The position numbers and the translations under genes were made by a program. From assembly GCA_963814645.1 (NCBI GenBank), contig CAWFDX010000004.1, positions 2,542,001 through 2,606,000 on the forward strand: a DNA stretch of 64,000 bases. Direction: 5' to 3'. The notes under the pieces are model-generated. The model worked only from the letters and a program-made list of their open reading frames with translations, did no database searches and was not told the DNA's origin. This document shows, one piece after another, positions 45,099 through 53,504 of the stretch (position 1 is its first letter; each line of letters begins with the position of its first letter). This DNA is from RYN-230 sp963814645 (GTDB lineage: Bacteria; Actinomycetota; Actinomycetes; Streptosporangiales; Streptosporangiaceae).

Positions 45099-46528
45099 GC
45101 CCGGTCCGGCAGCGCGCTGGTGAGGGCCGAGTCGAAGGATGCTAGTCGTTCTGCGGCCAGGTCTGCGGGAATGGACGGGTCGATGGTCGCTTCCACCGGT
45201 AGCTGGCCCACCGCCTCAGCCAGCGTGCTGGCCGCCCCGGTGCCGAGCCGGGCCAGGGCCGCGGCGCCGAGCGCGGTCGCGTCGGCCGCGGCGCACACCT
45301 GCACCGGCGCCTGGAGCAGGTCGGCCTGGGCCTGGACGAGCAGCCGGGACCGGGTCAGGCCGCCGTCGGCGCGGAGCACCCGCAGCGGCGCGCCACGGTC
45401 CGCGGCGGCGGCCCGGGCCAGCAGCGCGACCGAGGCGGCGATGCCTTCGGCCACGGCCCGGGCCAGGTGGGCGCGGGTGGTGCCGAGGCCCAGGCCGAGG
45501 AACGCGCCGCGGGCGTCCGGCCGCCAGTGCGGCGCGCCGAGCCCGGCCAGCCCGGGCAGGAACGTGACGCCACCGGCGTCGGGCACGCTGCCGCCCAGCG
45601 TGTCCAGGCTGGCCGCGCCGTCCAGCAGGCCCACCTCGGTCAGCCAGCGCACCGCCGCGCCTGCCGTGTACACCTGCCCGTCCAGGCAGTAGGCCTTTTC
45701 GCTGGCTAGCCGCCAGGCCACCGACGCGGACAGCCCGTGCTCCGAGCGGACCGCCGTGGGCCCGGTGGTGACCAGCAGGAACGCGCCGGTGCCGTAGGTG
45801 CATTTGGCTTCGCCCGCGGTCAGGCAGCCCTCGGCCAGCAGCGCGGCCTGCTGGTCCACGGCCAGGCCGGCCACCGGGATCGGGCGGCCGAACGCGGCCG
45901 TCTCGCCGCTGATCCCGGCGCAGTCGGCCACCGCGGGTAGCTCGGCCGGATCCAGGCCGAACGCCGTGCACGCGGCCGGTGACCAGGCCACCGTGTCCAG
46001 GTCGAGGAGCAGGGTCCGGGACGCGGTGCTGGCGTCGGTCAGGTAGCCGGCGCCGAGCCGGGCCAGCAGCCAGCTGTCCGTGGTGGTGACCACGCCGTCG
46101 TCGCGGGTCAGGTTCTCCCGTAGCCAGGTCATTTTGGGCGCGGCGAAGTACGGGTCGAGCGGCAGCCCGGTGATCGCGGCTAGCGCGTCGGCCTGGCCGG
46201 CCAGCCGGGCGCACACCCCGGTCGACCGGCGGTCCTGCCAGACGATGGCCGGGGTGAGCGGCTGCCCGGTGCGCCGGTCCCAGGCCAGCACGGTCTCGCC
46301 CTGGTTAGCCAGGGCCAGCGCGTGCGCCGGGGCCCGAGCGGCGGCCACCGCGGCCTGGCCGGCCGCCAGCACCGACTCCCACAGCTCGGCCGGGTCCTGC
46401 TCGACCCCGCCGCCGGGCAGGCTGTGCGGGTGCACCGGCACCTCGGCGGCGCCGAGCACGTCGCCGCCCGGGGCGACGAGCAGCGCCTTGGTCGCCGAGG
46501 TGCCCTGGTCGATGGCGAGGATGTTCAC
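45095..46528 (-). CDS. FGGY-family carbohydrate kinase, glycerol-kinase-like
   Basis: 477 residues with the FGGY fold, closest in motifs to glycerol kinase: ILAIDQGTSATKALLV, EQDPAELWESVLAAG, ALANQGETVLAWDRRTGQPL, AIVWQDRRSTGVCARL and GLPLDPYFAAPKMTWLRENL. The central KCTYGTGAFLLVTTGPTA and the ATP-side TRSRLLVQAQADLLQAPVQV are present. The glycerol-kinase NQRE motif reads NQGE here, i.e. Gly in place of the Arg that contacts glycerol, so the substrate may be another polyol. The start overlaps the permease stop by 4 nt. Confidence 0.82.
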   Translation of the reverse strand: MNILAIDQGTSATKALLVAPGGDVLGAAEVPVHPHSLPGGGVEQDPAELWESVLAAGQAAVAAARAPAHALALANQGETVLAWDRRTGQPLTPAIVWQDRRSTGVCARLAGQADALAAITGLPLDPYFAAPKMTWLRENLTRDDGVVTTTDSWLLARLGAGYLTDASTASRTLLLDLDTVAWSPAACTAFGLDPAELPAVADCAGISGETAAFGRPIPVAGLAVDQQAALLAEGCLTAGEAKCTYGTGAFLLVTTGPTAVRSEHGLSASVAWRLASEKAYCLDGQVYTAGAAVRWLTEVGLLDGAASLDTLGGSVPDAGGVTFLPGLAGLGAPHWRPDARGAFLGLGLGTTRAHLARAVAEGIAASVALLARAAAADRGAPLRVLRADGGLTRSRLLVQAQADLLQAPVQVCAAADATALGAAALARLGTGAASTLAEAVGQLPVEATIDPSIPADLAAERLASFDSALTSALPDRA

Positions 46529-48054
46529 CCGGCGGCCGGCCCGCCTTCCCCGCCGGAGCCGGTGCCTGCTTCCTCAACCAGCGGTTCATCGACCAGCGCG
46601 GCGGCCCCGTGCGCGCCCTGCTCGCGGCGCATCGCGCCTGGTTCCAGCAGCCATTGGCCCGCGTAGACGATCAGGCCCAGGCCGAGCGAGCCGAGCACGT
46701 AGTACTGCGCGTCGCGGAACTCGCTGGGCCCGATCAGCACGATCAGCTCGTAGGCGATCCAGATCAGCGCCCCGACGATGACCGGGATCTCCCAGACGCC
46801 GAGCGAGAAGTGCCCGCGCTCGCCGCGCCGCTGCCGCGCGGCGAACAAGTAGAGCAGCACGGTCGAGCCGTACAGCAGCGCGGGCATGATGGTGGACGCG
46901 GTGAACAGGGTGACCAGCGCGGCGGTGTGCGTGCGCAGGATCAGCGTGATGACCGCGCCGAGCACGGCGGCCAGCACGGTGGCCCAGGCCGGGCCGCCAG
47001 TGGCCCGGGGCACCTGGCGCCACAGCTGGTAGCCGGGCAGCCGCTTGTCCCGGGACATGGACCAGATCAGCCGGCCGTTGGTGACCATGATGACCAGGCC
47101 GCAGGCGAAGATCGAAACGCAGACAAAGATGAGGAAGATCTTCTGCACCACACTGCCCAGCACGTCCTGGACGATGAACGCGACCGGCGCGCTGCTGGCC
47201 GACGCGCCCTTGATGTCGCTGATCGAGTAGCTGAGCGCGATCAGGAACGCGAAGCCCACCACGCCGGACAGCAGCACGGCGCGGATCATCGCCCGCGGGA
47301 TGGTCCGGTGCGGCTCGACGGTCTCCTCGGCCAGGTTGCTGGCCGACTCGAAGCCCACGATGGTGTACGCGCCGAGCAGCGTGGCCAGCATGAACGGGCC
47401 GAGCCAGGCGTAGTAGCCGGCGTGCGGCACCACCCCGGTGGAGACCAGGTTGGACCAGTGCCCCTTGGACCGGATCGCGGCCACCGCGATGAGCAGCACG
47501 GTCAGCCCGACGATGCCGATCACCTCGGTGGCCACCGCGGTGTTGTTCACCCGGGTGGTGGCCCGGGTGGACGCGATGATCAGCACCGCCTGCAGGGCCA
47601 GCACGACCAGCGTCTCCAGCGCGGCGCTGGTCGGCGTGTACGTCTCGCCGATCAGCGGCTGGAACGCCACCTGGACCAGGCCGTAGTCCACCGACACGGT
47701 GACGATGGTTAGGAACGCGAACGACATCCAGCCCAGCCACCAGCCAACGTGCACGTTGGCCAGCCGGGAGGCCCACTGGTAGGAGTAGCCGGACAGCGGC
47801 ACGCGGGCGGCCAGCGCGCCGTAGACCAGCGCCACCAGCGCCTGGCCGGCCACCACGATGAGCCAGGTCCAGATGCTCCGCGGGCCGCCGGTGGTCAGCG
47901 CGAACGCGAACGTGGTGAAGATCCCGGTGGTGATCGAGATGAACGAGAACGCCACCGCGAACGACTCGAAGTTGCGCAGCGAGCGGACGAACTGCTGCCG
48001 GTAGCCGTACCGGTCAAGCTGGGCGTCGTCGTCGTGCTGGGTGACAGTGGTCAC
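46525..48054 (-). CDS. APC superfamily permease
   Basis: 509-residue membrane transporter with about 12 helices, of the amino acid-polyamine-organocation type. It begins DAQLDRYGYRQQFVRSLRNF, then FAVAFSFISITTGIFTTFAF with the helix-1 break typical of APC carriers, and keeps GPRSIWTWLIVVAGQALVAL, ESASNLAEETVEPHRTIPRA and a GYSYQWASRLANVHVGWWLG segment. It resembles choline, ethanolamine or amino-acid permeases more than glycerol facilitators. The GTG at 48054 lies 5 nt after the regulator stop. Its place in front of a polyol kinase is unusual (see findings). Confidence 0.85.
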   Translation of the reverse strand: MTTVTQHDDDAQLDRYGYRQQFVRSLRNFESFAVAFSFISITTGIFTTFAFALTTGGPRSIWTWLIVVAGQALVALVYGALAARVPLSGYSYQWASRLANVHVGWWLGWMSFAFLTIVTVSVDYGLVQVAFQPLIGETYTPTSAALETLVVLALQAVLIIASTRATTRVNNTAVATEVIGIVGLTVLLIAVAAIRSKGHWSNLVSTGVVPHAGYYAWLGPFMLATLLGAYTIVGFESASNLAEETVEPHRTIPRAMIRAVLLSGVVGFAFLIALSYSISDIKGASASSAPVAFIVQDVLGSVVQKIFLIFVCVSIFACGLVIMVTNGRLIWSMSRDKRLPGYQLWRQVPRATGGPAWATVLAAVLGAVITLILRTHTAALVTLFTASTIMPALLYGSTVLLYLFAARQRRGERGHFSLGVWEIPVIVGALIWIAYELIVLIGPSEFRDAQYYVLGSLGLGLIVYAGQWLLEPGAMRREQGAHGAAALVDEPLVEEAGTGSGGEGGPAAG

Positions 48055-48059
48055 CGGCC

Positions 48060-48845
48060 TCACATCCCTTGCTGTTGATCCGCGCTGGCTATGCGCAGCT
48101 CGGCGCCGGCTTCCGCCAGGGCCTGGCAGGCGCCCGGGTCGGCCGCGTCGTCGGTGAGGACCGCGGTGACGCGGTCCAGCGGGCAGACCCGGTGCACGGC
48201 GATGGCCCCGAGCTTGCTGGAGTCGGCCAGCACGTAGCAGGCCGCGGTGTGCGCGATGATGGTGCGCCGCACCACCACCTCGGCGGGGTAGTAGTCGGTC
48301 AGGCCGGCCTCGGGGTGGACCCCGCCGGAGCCGAGGAACGCCCGGTCGGCGTAGAACTCTTCGAAGAACGCCTGCGCGGTGGCGCCGGAGCAGGCCGCGT
48401 CGCCGCCGCGGACCTGGCCGCCGCACAGCATGACCTCGATGTGTTCCCGGGCGGACAGTTCCAGCGCGGCCGGCACCGAGTTGGTCAGCACCCGGCCGTG
48501 GAACGCTTCTGGTAGTGCCCGGGCCACTTCCAGCGCGGTGGTGCCGACGTCGATGACGATCGTCTCGCCTGGTTCGGCCAGCGTCGCAGCCAGCCCGGCG
48601 ATGGCCCGTTTGGCCTCGATGTGCCGGGTGCTGCGGGCCGCGAAGCTGCCCTCGCTGGACCGCCCGGCGGGCTGGGTGGCGCCGCCGTAGACCCGGTCCA
48701 GCAGGCCTTTCTGCTGCAGGTCTCTCAGGTCGCGGCGGATGGTCTCGACCGACACGTCGAACTCGCGGGCCAGGTCGTCGGCGGCCACCGCGCTGCGCTG
48801 CCGCACCTCGGCCAGGATCGCCTGGCGGCGCTGGGTAGGCAGCAT
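48060..48845 (-). CDS. DeoR/GlpR-family transcriptional regulator
   Basis: 261 residues from the ATG at 48845; the frame continues upstream to 48974, but the first 43 residues there are unlike the family. The helix-turn-helix is at residues 18-40 (VAADDLAREFDVSVETIRRDLRDLQQ), followed by LLDRVYGGATQP. The effector domain (DeoRC) has IVIDVGTTALEVARAL, VLTNSVPAALEL, VMLCGGQVRGGD and AFLGSGGVHPEAGLTDYYPAE. DeoR proteins sense phosphorylated sugars or polyols and repress their operon. It is the first gene of the set 48.8-42.5 kb. A strong inverted repeat at 49063-49102 may be its site. Confidence 0.9.
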   Translation of the reverse strand: MLPTQRRQAILAEVRQRSAVAADDLAREFDVSVETIRRDLRDLQQKGLLDRVYGGATQPAGRSSEGSFAARSTRHIEAKRAIAGLAATLAEPGETIVIDVGTTALEVARALPEAFHGRVLTNSVPAALELSAREHIEVMLCGGQVRGGDAACSGATAQAFFEEFYADRAFLGSGGVHPEAGLTDYYPAEVVVRRTIIAHTAACYVLADSSKLGAIAVHRVCPLDRVTAVLTDDAADPGACQALAEAGAELRIASADQQQGM

Positions 48846-49062
48846 CCCGGACCTCGGTTCGTAATGGGGCGGCGCGGGTTCAGTGCGGCTAGCTGCGCGG
48901 TGGATTTGCTGTGGGTGCAGGGCGATGTGACCTGGACCACTATGCCCGTTGTTGACCGATCTTGAGCTGATCATGACCGTTTGTCAAGACTTCTCGCCCG
49001 GTTTGAGGTGCGCTGGTGTGACCAGTGATGGCGGCCGGCGAGGGTTTCAACCGCATGACTGA

Positions 49063-49102
49063 TTCATTCACGCGGTCTGGTGCGCGTGAATGAAGCGTTC
49101 AT
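49063..49102. promoter_or_regulatory. Inverted repeats upstream of the DeoR gene
   Basis: TTCATTCACGCG (49063-49074) and CGCGTGAATGAA (49083-49094) form perfect 12-nt arms around an 8-nt centre. Sharing its right arm, ATGAA-gcg-TTCAT (49090-49102) forms a second dyad. Together they give three TTCAT half-sites. The element lies about 220 bp before the DeoR start in a gene-free stretch from 48846 to 49247, and is the only clear operator-like element there. Confidence 0.6.
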
Positions 49103-49175
49103 GCTGTGCCTGGTCCCCGCCGGGGACCATGAGTGAAGGATCCGCGTGGTCGAGCAGTGGCTGGGGCAGCTATGA

Positions 49176-49210
49176 CAGCGGGCCCGCGCCCGGGTGGCAC
49201 GGGCCCGCTG
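49176..49210 (-). terminator. Hairpin terminator after the GH25-like lipoprotein gene
   Basis: CAGCGGGCCCG (49176-49186) and CGGGCCCGCTG (49200-49210) are perfect 11-nt arms around a 13-nt loop, 38 nt after the stop of the minus-strand lipoprotein gene. No T-tract follows. The calculated pairing is nearly all G-C. It separates that gene from the DeoR operon downstream on the same strand. Confidence 0.65.
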
Positions 49211-49247
49211 GGTGAGGCCTCTGGCTGAGCGCGGTGGCTCAGCTGGG

Positions 49248-50258
49248 TTACTTGACGGTGTTGGTGTCGATCTGGTCGAAGTCGCCGACGCCGTTGGTGA
49301 TCCCACCGCCGCCGGACCACTGCCACATCACCGCGTGCACGCTGGATTCGGTCACCCCGCCGAAGAAGCGGGCGCAGGTCGAGGTGTTCGGCACGCACCA
49401 GCCGATCGGCGGCGGTGAGATGTGGCTGGTGCCGTCGGTGTAGGTCCACTCGTCGATGGTCGGGATGGACGAGGTGCTGCCGGTGCCGAAGATCGAGCCC
49501 CAGATGGCCGGGGAGGAGTAGACGCCCGGGGTGTAGGACGAGTGCGCGGCCAGGTAGGACGCATAGCCGTTCAGGTCGGCCCGGTCCAGGGAGGCCGCCA
49601 CCCCGGCCGTCTTGACCTTGCCGCTGCACGTCGAGGTGTACACGTTGTTCCAGCCGTTATCCGGGGCAGGCGTGTAGTTGGGCGCGTCGCCGGGCAGTTC
49701 GATGTCCATCCAGACGACCTTGTAGGTGACGTTCAGGCCGCCGATGGCGCGCAGCGTCTTGGCCGCCTGGGCCGCGCCCCAGGCGGACGCCTCGGACGTG
49801 GTCCCGTTGTAGTGCGGGTCCACCCCGGGCCCGGCCATGAACCAGTAGACGCCGGTGCCGATGCCCTTGTGGTACGTGTTGTAGTTGGTGTTCGCGGCCT
49901 TGCTGTCCTGGGACGACCAGACCAGCACCCCGCCGCAGCCGGACCAGCGGGCCCAGTTGCCGGCCATCCCGATGTACCCGCCGTACGGTGGCCGGCCGCT
50001 GACCACCGGCTCCCGGTAGGGCGGACTGGTGGTGATCGCGATCGTCGAGCTGTCCGTGCCGTACCAGAATCCGGGCGCGTTCGGGTTGTCCGGCCGGGCC
50101 GCGCTGAGCGGAGCGCTGTCCGCCCCCTGGGTCGTCCCGCCGGACGCGCGGCCGGACGCGGACGGGCCGACGGCACAGCCGACCAGCAGCACAGCCAGCG
50201 CGGGCAGGGCCAGCAAGGCGCGGCCAGAACGGCAGGAGGTGAGGCGGGGGCGCTTCAT
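49248..50258 (-). CDS. Secreted lipoprotein with a GH25/DUF1906-like barrel
   Basis: 336 residues from the ATG at 50258. A lipoprotein signal peptide ends with the lipobox LLVGC; a Gly/Ser linker of about 40 residues follows. The domain begins NAPGFWYGTDSSTIAI and has strand patterns of a TIM barrel: GGYIGMAGNWARW, GIGTGVYWFMAGPGVDP, TYKVVWMDIELPGD (acidic pair as in GH25 and related enzymes) and the end HAVMWQWSGGGG with DFDQID. The usual catalytic Asp-Glu position fits muramidase-like enzymes, but full family membership is not certain. Paired Cys (SGCGG, YTSTCSG, GWCVPNTSTCAR) support an extracellular location. The hairpin at 49176 ends the gene. Confidence 0.62.
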   Translation of the reverse strand: MKRPRLTSCRSGRALLALPALAVLLVGCAVGPSASGRASGGTTQGADSAPLSAARPDNPNAPGFWYGTDSSTIAITTSPPYREPVVSGRPPYGGYIGMAGNWARWSGCGGVLVWSSQDSKAANTNYNTYHKGIGTGVYWFMAGPGVDPHYNGTTSEASAWGAAQAAKTLRAIGGLNVTYKVVWMDIELPGDAPNYTPAPDNGWNNVYTSTCSGKVKTAGVAASLDRADLNGYASYLAAHSSYTPGVYSSPAIWGSIFGTGSTSSIPTIDEWTYTDGTSHISPPPIGWCVPNTSTCARFFGGVTESSVHAVMWQWSGGGGITNGVGDFDQIDTNTVK

Positions 50259-50565
50259 CCGGGGGTTCCTTCTGGCCGGGCCTGGGGGGAGGCGGAGCCG
50301 CACTGGGGAGGGCCCGCAGGCGGGAGCAACCTACTGGCCACATGTGGATCTTCGGTGATTTACCGGCAATGACACACATTACATAGCTCCCGTCACCGCG
50401 CTACCCCACCGCGGCCGGGCTGGGCACATCGCGGCGAGGGTGCCGAGGGGTGAGGCCGCGGCGAGCGGTGTGCCGAGTTACCGCAACGGGTTCCAGCCGG
50501 ACCGATAGCCTAGTTTCGTTAGTACTGCAGTTCCTATGTCCGCGCTCATTCGCGGGGGTTCCGTC
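50259..50565. other. Gene-free stretch between divergent genes
   Basis: About 300 nt between the lipoprotein start (minus) and the SRPBCC protein start (plus). It contains the leader of both genes. A TAGTTTCGTTAGTAC segment near 50511 resembles TAGTTTCGTT at 38811, before the DHA2 exporter; no dyad is evident. Nothing else is recognised. Confidence 0.4.
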
Positions 50566-51117
50566 ATGTTCTTATTCGAATGTGCAGTGACGTTCGAGGC
50601 CGAAGCGCCCACCGTCTGGCAGATCTGGACCGACGTGGCCCGCTGGCCAGAGTGGGATGTCAGCAAAGAGATCGCCCAGATGGACGGGGAGTTCCAGCCC
50701 GGCACCTCGGGCTGGGTCAAGAAGCACAACGCGCTGGGCGGCACGTTCGCCATCACCTCGGTGGAGCCCGGCCGGCGCTGGATCAGCGAGAGCCCGCTGC
50801 CGCTGGGCCGGGTGATCTTCGATCACGTCGTTGACCCGCTGCCCGGCGGCCAGGTCCGGGTGGCCAAGAGCGTGCAGGTGGAAGGCGGCTCCGCCGGGCT
50901 GTTCCGGGTGCTGGCCGCGCCGCGGATGCGCCGGGACATCGAGACCTCGCTGGCCGCGCTGCAACAGCGGGCCCAGGACGAGCAAGCGCGGGCCAAGCAA
51001 GCGCGGGCGGAGCAGCAGCCGGCCGGAGCCCAGCAGGCCGGCGCCGCGCCGGAGCCGGCCGGGGCCCAGCCGCCGCGGCAGGCCAGGCGGCGCCGCCGCA
51101 CACCCCATGTTGCTTAA
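50566..51117 (+). CDS. SRPBCC (polyketide cyclase/dehydrase-like) family protein
   Basis: 183 residues from the ATG at 50566, 8 nt after a GGGGG ribosome binding site. The first 135 residues have the helix-grip fold of SRPBCC proteins: FECAVTFEAEAPTVWQIWTD, WPEWDVSKEIAQMDG, GTSGWVKKHNALGGTFAITS and FDHVVDPLPGGQVRVAKSVQ, then a closing helix LAAPRMRRDIETSLAALQQR. Such domains bind lipids, polyketides or aromatic ligands. The last 50 residues are Ala/Gln/Pro-rich and very basic at the end. Ligand unknown. Confidence 0.8.
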   Translation: MFLFECAVTFEAEAPTVWQIWTDVARWPEWDVSKEIAQMDGEFQPGTSGWVKKHNALGGTFAITSVEPGRRWISESPLPLGRVIFDHVVDPLPGGQVRVAKSVQVEGGSAGLFRVLAAPRMRRDIETSLAALQQRAQDEQARAKQARAEQQPAGAQQAGAAPEPAGAQPPRQARRRRRTPHVA

Positions 51118-51183
51118 CGCCCCCATAGTGAATAATGCCCCTTACGCTGGCTCAATGCCGTCCGGGGTGACAGGGAGGCCGCC

Positions 51184-52545
51184 ATGGACCACCAGGTGAA
51201 GTACGTGCTGCAAGAGTCCGAGCTCCCCCGGCAGTGGTACAACGTGATCCCTGACCTGCCGTCACCCCCGCCGCCGCCGCTGCACCCGGGCACCCGCCAG
51301 CCGGTCGGCCCGGACGACCTCGCGCCGCTGTTCCCGGTCGCGCTGATCGCCCAGGAAGTGTCCGGCGACCAGTACATCGCCATCCCCGAGGACGTGCTCG
51401 ACGTCTACCGGCTGTGGCGGCCCACCCCGCTGCTGCGGGCCCGGCGGCTGGAGAAGGACCTCGGCACACCCGCCCGGATCTACTACAAGTACGAGGGCGG
51501 CAGCCCGGCCGGGTCGCACAAGCCCAACACGGCGGTGCCGCAGGCCTACTACAACGCGGCCGAGGGCGTGACCCGGCTGACCACCGAGACCGGGGCCGGC
51601 CAGTGGGGCAGCGCGCTCGCGTTCGCGTCGGCCGCGTTCGGCCTGGAGTGCGAAGTCTGGCAGGTCCGGGCGTCCTACGACCAGAAGCCGTACCGCCGGC
51701 TGCTGATGGAGACGTACGGGGCCACCGTGCACCCGAGCCCGTCCGATGTGACCACGTCCGGCAAGGCGGTGCTGGCGGCCGACCCGGACTCGCCGGGCAG
51801 CCTGGGCATCGCGATCAGCGAGGCGGTCGAGGTGGCCGCCGGAGACCCGGAAGCCCGGTACGCGCTGGGCAGCGTGCTCAACCACGTGCTGCTGCATCAG
51901 ACGGTGATCGGCGAGGAGGCCATCAAGCAGATGGCGCAGGCGGGCGACACACCCGACCTGATCATCGGCTGCACCGGCGGCGGGTCCAACTTCTCCGGGC
52001 TGGTCTTCCCGTTCCTGCGCGAGAAGCTGGCCGGCCGGATCAACCCCGTGTTCCTGGCAGTCGAGCCCGCGGCCGCCCCGTCGTTCACCCGCGGCGTATA
52101 CGCCTACGATTTCGGCGACACGGCCGGGATGACCCCGCTGCTCAAGATGCACACGCTGGGCCACGACTTCATCCCGGACCCGATCCACGCGGGCGGCCTG
52201 CGGTACCACGGCATGTCGCCGCTGCTGTCGCACATGTACGAGCTGGGCCTCTTCGAGGCGGTGGCCAAGCCGCAGTCCGAGTGCTTCGCGGCCGGCCTGC
52301 GGTTCGCCCGGACCGAGGGCATCGTGCCGGCCCCGGAGCCGACGCACGCGCTGGCCGCCACCATCGAGGAGGCGCTGCGCTGCAAGGAGAGCGGTGAGGA
52401 GAAGGTCATCCTGACCGCGCTGTGCGGCCACGGCCTGCTCGACCTGACCGCCTACGAGAGCTACCTGGCGGGCCGGGTCACCGACTTCGAGCTGACCGCG
52501 GCCACCCTGGAGAGCGCGCTGGCTGGGCTGCCCGCCGGGGTCTGA
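51184..52545 (+). CDS. TrpB2-type pyridoxal-phosphate-dependent tryptophan synthase beta-like protein
   Basis: 453 residues. Members of the TrpB2 group make tryptophan from indole and serine, or phosphoserine in some archaea, without needing a TrpA partner. Landmarks: WRPTPLLRARRLEKDLGTPA, the PLP-binding Lys113 in GGSPAGSHKPNTAVPQAYYN, RLTTETGAGQWGSALAFASA, and the phosphate loop IIGCTGGGSNFSGLVFPFL. A long N-terminal extension starting QVKYVLQESELPRQWYNVIP is typical for TrpB2. No other trp genes lie in the window, so it may salvage indole or have another beta-substitution role. Confidence 0.88.
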   Translation: MDHQVKYVLQESELPRQWYNVIPDLPSPPPPPLHPGTRQPVGPDDLAPLFPVALIAQEVSGDQYIAIPEDVLDVYRLWRPTPLLRARRLEKDLGTPARIYYKYEGGSPAGSHKPNTAVPQAYYNAAEGVTRLTTETGAGQWGSALAFASAAFGLECEVWQVRASYDQKPYRRLLMETYGATVHPSPSDVTTSGKAVLAADPDSPGSLGIAISEAVEVAAGDPEARYALGSVLNHVLLHQTVIGEEAIKQMAQAGDTPDLIIGCTGGGSNFSGLVFPFLREKLAGRINPVFLAVEPAAAPSFTRGVYAYDFGDTAGMTPLLKMHTLGHDFIPDPIHAGGLRYHGMSPLLSHMYELGLFEAVAKPQSECFAAGLRFARTEGIVPAPEPTHALAATIEEALRCKESGEEKVILTALCGHGLLDLTAYESYLAGRVTDFELTAATLESALAGLPAGV

Positions 52546-52555
52546 CCGACCAGGC

Positions 52556-53428
52556 TCACTGCTTGCCCAGCCGGCTGAACGCCCACAGCAGGCCCGCGGT
52601 GGTCTCGGTGTCGACGTTCCGGGCGGTCAGGCTGAACCCGTCAACCAGCCGGTGCACGCTGCGCGCCGCAGACACCAGTTGCGGGACCGAGGCGGGCTGG
52701 CCGAGCGGCGCGGTGGCCAGCTGGGCCAGCACGGCGATCCGCGGGTTCCCGGCCCGCGCCTGCCGGGCCACCGTGGCCACGAAGTGGCGGAACGCCGTCA
52801 CGTTGAACTCCTCGGCCTGGGACTGCACGACCAGGGCGGCCGCGCCCTGGTCGGCGCCGGCCAGCCCGCACCGGATGTACGCCTCGGACAGGTTCTCACT
52901 GCCCCGCTTGGGGCAGCTGCTGCCGGGGACCAGGGCCAGGTCACGAGCCGGGGCCAGGATGGGCAGCAGCCCGTGCGCCCGGGCCAGCGCGCTGAACCGC
53001 CGCATGTAGACCTGCGGGTGCTGCTGCTCGTCGAGCGGGGTGGCGGGCCACTTCTCGATGTCGTACAGCACCGCGTGCACCGAGGCGGGCAGGCGGCCGG
53101 CGGCCACGTCGCCGGCGAACGCGGCGTAGCTCTTGTAGATGTACGTGTTCTTGACCGTGCCGGCCAGCGGGCCGGCCAGCGCCTGGTTCTGCCCGGACGG
53201 CGCGACGAGGTAGGTCATCCGGCCGGCGAAGGTATCGGCCAGCTGCCCGTGCTCGGCCAGCACCGAGTGCAGGATGGATGATCTCAGCACGATGATCGGC
53301 GCCGGCGGGCCGGTCCCCTGGGCGACCGGCGGCCACTTCTGGGTTGCCTGGCAGCCGGCCAGCATCAGCACCGCCCCGAGTAGCCCAGCTGTCCCGAGAC
53401 GCAGGCGTGCCGCCCGCCCAGACCCCAT
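52556..53428 (-). CDS. Lipoprotein, possible glycoside-hydrolase-like barrel
   Basis: 290 residues from the ATG at 53428. The signal peptide ends with the lipobox LMLAGC. The mature part reads APIIVLRSSILHSVLAEHGQ, SVHAVLYDIEKWPATPLDEQ, FSALARAHGLLPILAPARDL, LVVQSQAEEFNVTAFRHFVA and NPRIAVLAQLAT, i.e. alternating strands and helices as in a TIM barrel. It is not assigned to a named family. The conserved-looking acidic residues (YDIEKWP) may be active-site residues. It lies directly downstream of the glycan locus on the same strand but is separated from it by the strong hairpin at 53467. Confidence 0.6.
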   Translation of the reverse strand: MGSGRAARLRLGTAGLLGAVLMLAGCQATQKWPPVAQGTGPPAPIIVLRSSILHSVLAEHGQLADTFAGRMTYLVAPSGQNQALAGPLAGTVKNTYIYKSYAAFAGDVAAGRLPASVHAVLYDIEKWPATPLDEQQHPQVYMRRFSALARAHGLLPILAPARDLALVPGSSCPKRGSENLSEAYIRCGLAGADQGAAALVVQSQAEEFNVTAFRHFVATVARQARAGNPRIAVLAQLATAPLGQPASVPQLVSAARSVHRLVDGFSLTARNVDTETTAGLLWAFSRLGKQ

Positions 53429-53466
53429 CGCTACGCCCGCATCGCTCCCCAGGTCATGAGCCCAGG

Positions 53467-53504
53467 CTAGAGCATGTCCGGTAGCTCTACGGGACATGCT
53501 CTAG
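53467..53504 (-). terminator. Strong hairpin at the end of the deacetylase gene
   Basis: CTAGAGCATGTCC (53467-53479) and GGACATGCTCTAG (53492-53504) are perfect 13-nt arms around a 12-nt loop. The stop codon of the polysaccharide deacetylase gene lies within the second arm. It would end transcription of the 55.9-53.5 kb genes on the minus strand. No T-tract is present. Confidence 0.7.

Noticed and set aside
43710..45692. A 660-codon plus-strand open frame opposite the glycerol-type operon
   Set aside because: Antisense to the flavoenzyme and kinase genes, which have clear FAD, Cys and FGGY motifs; composition is that of a shadow frame.
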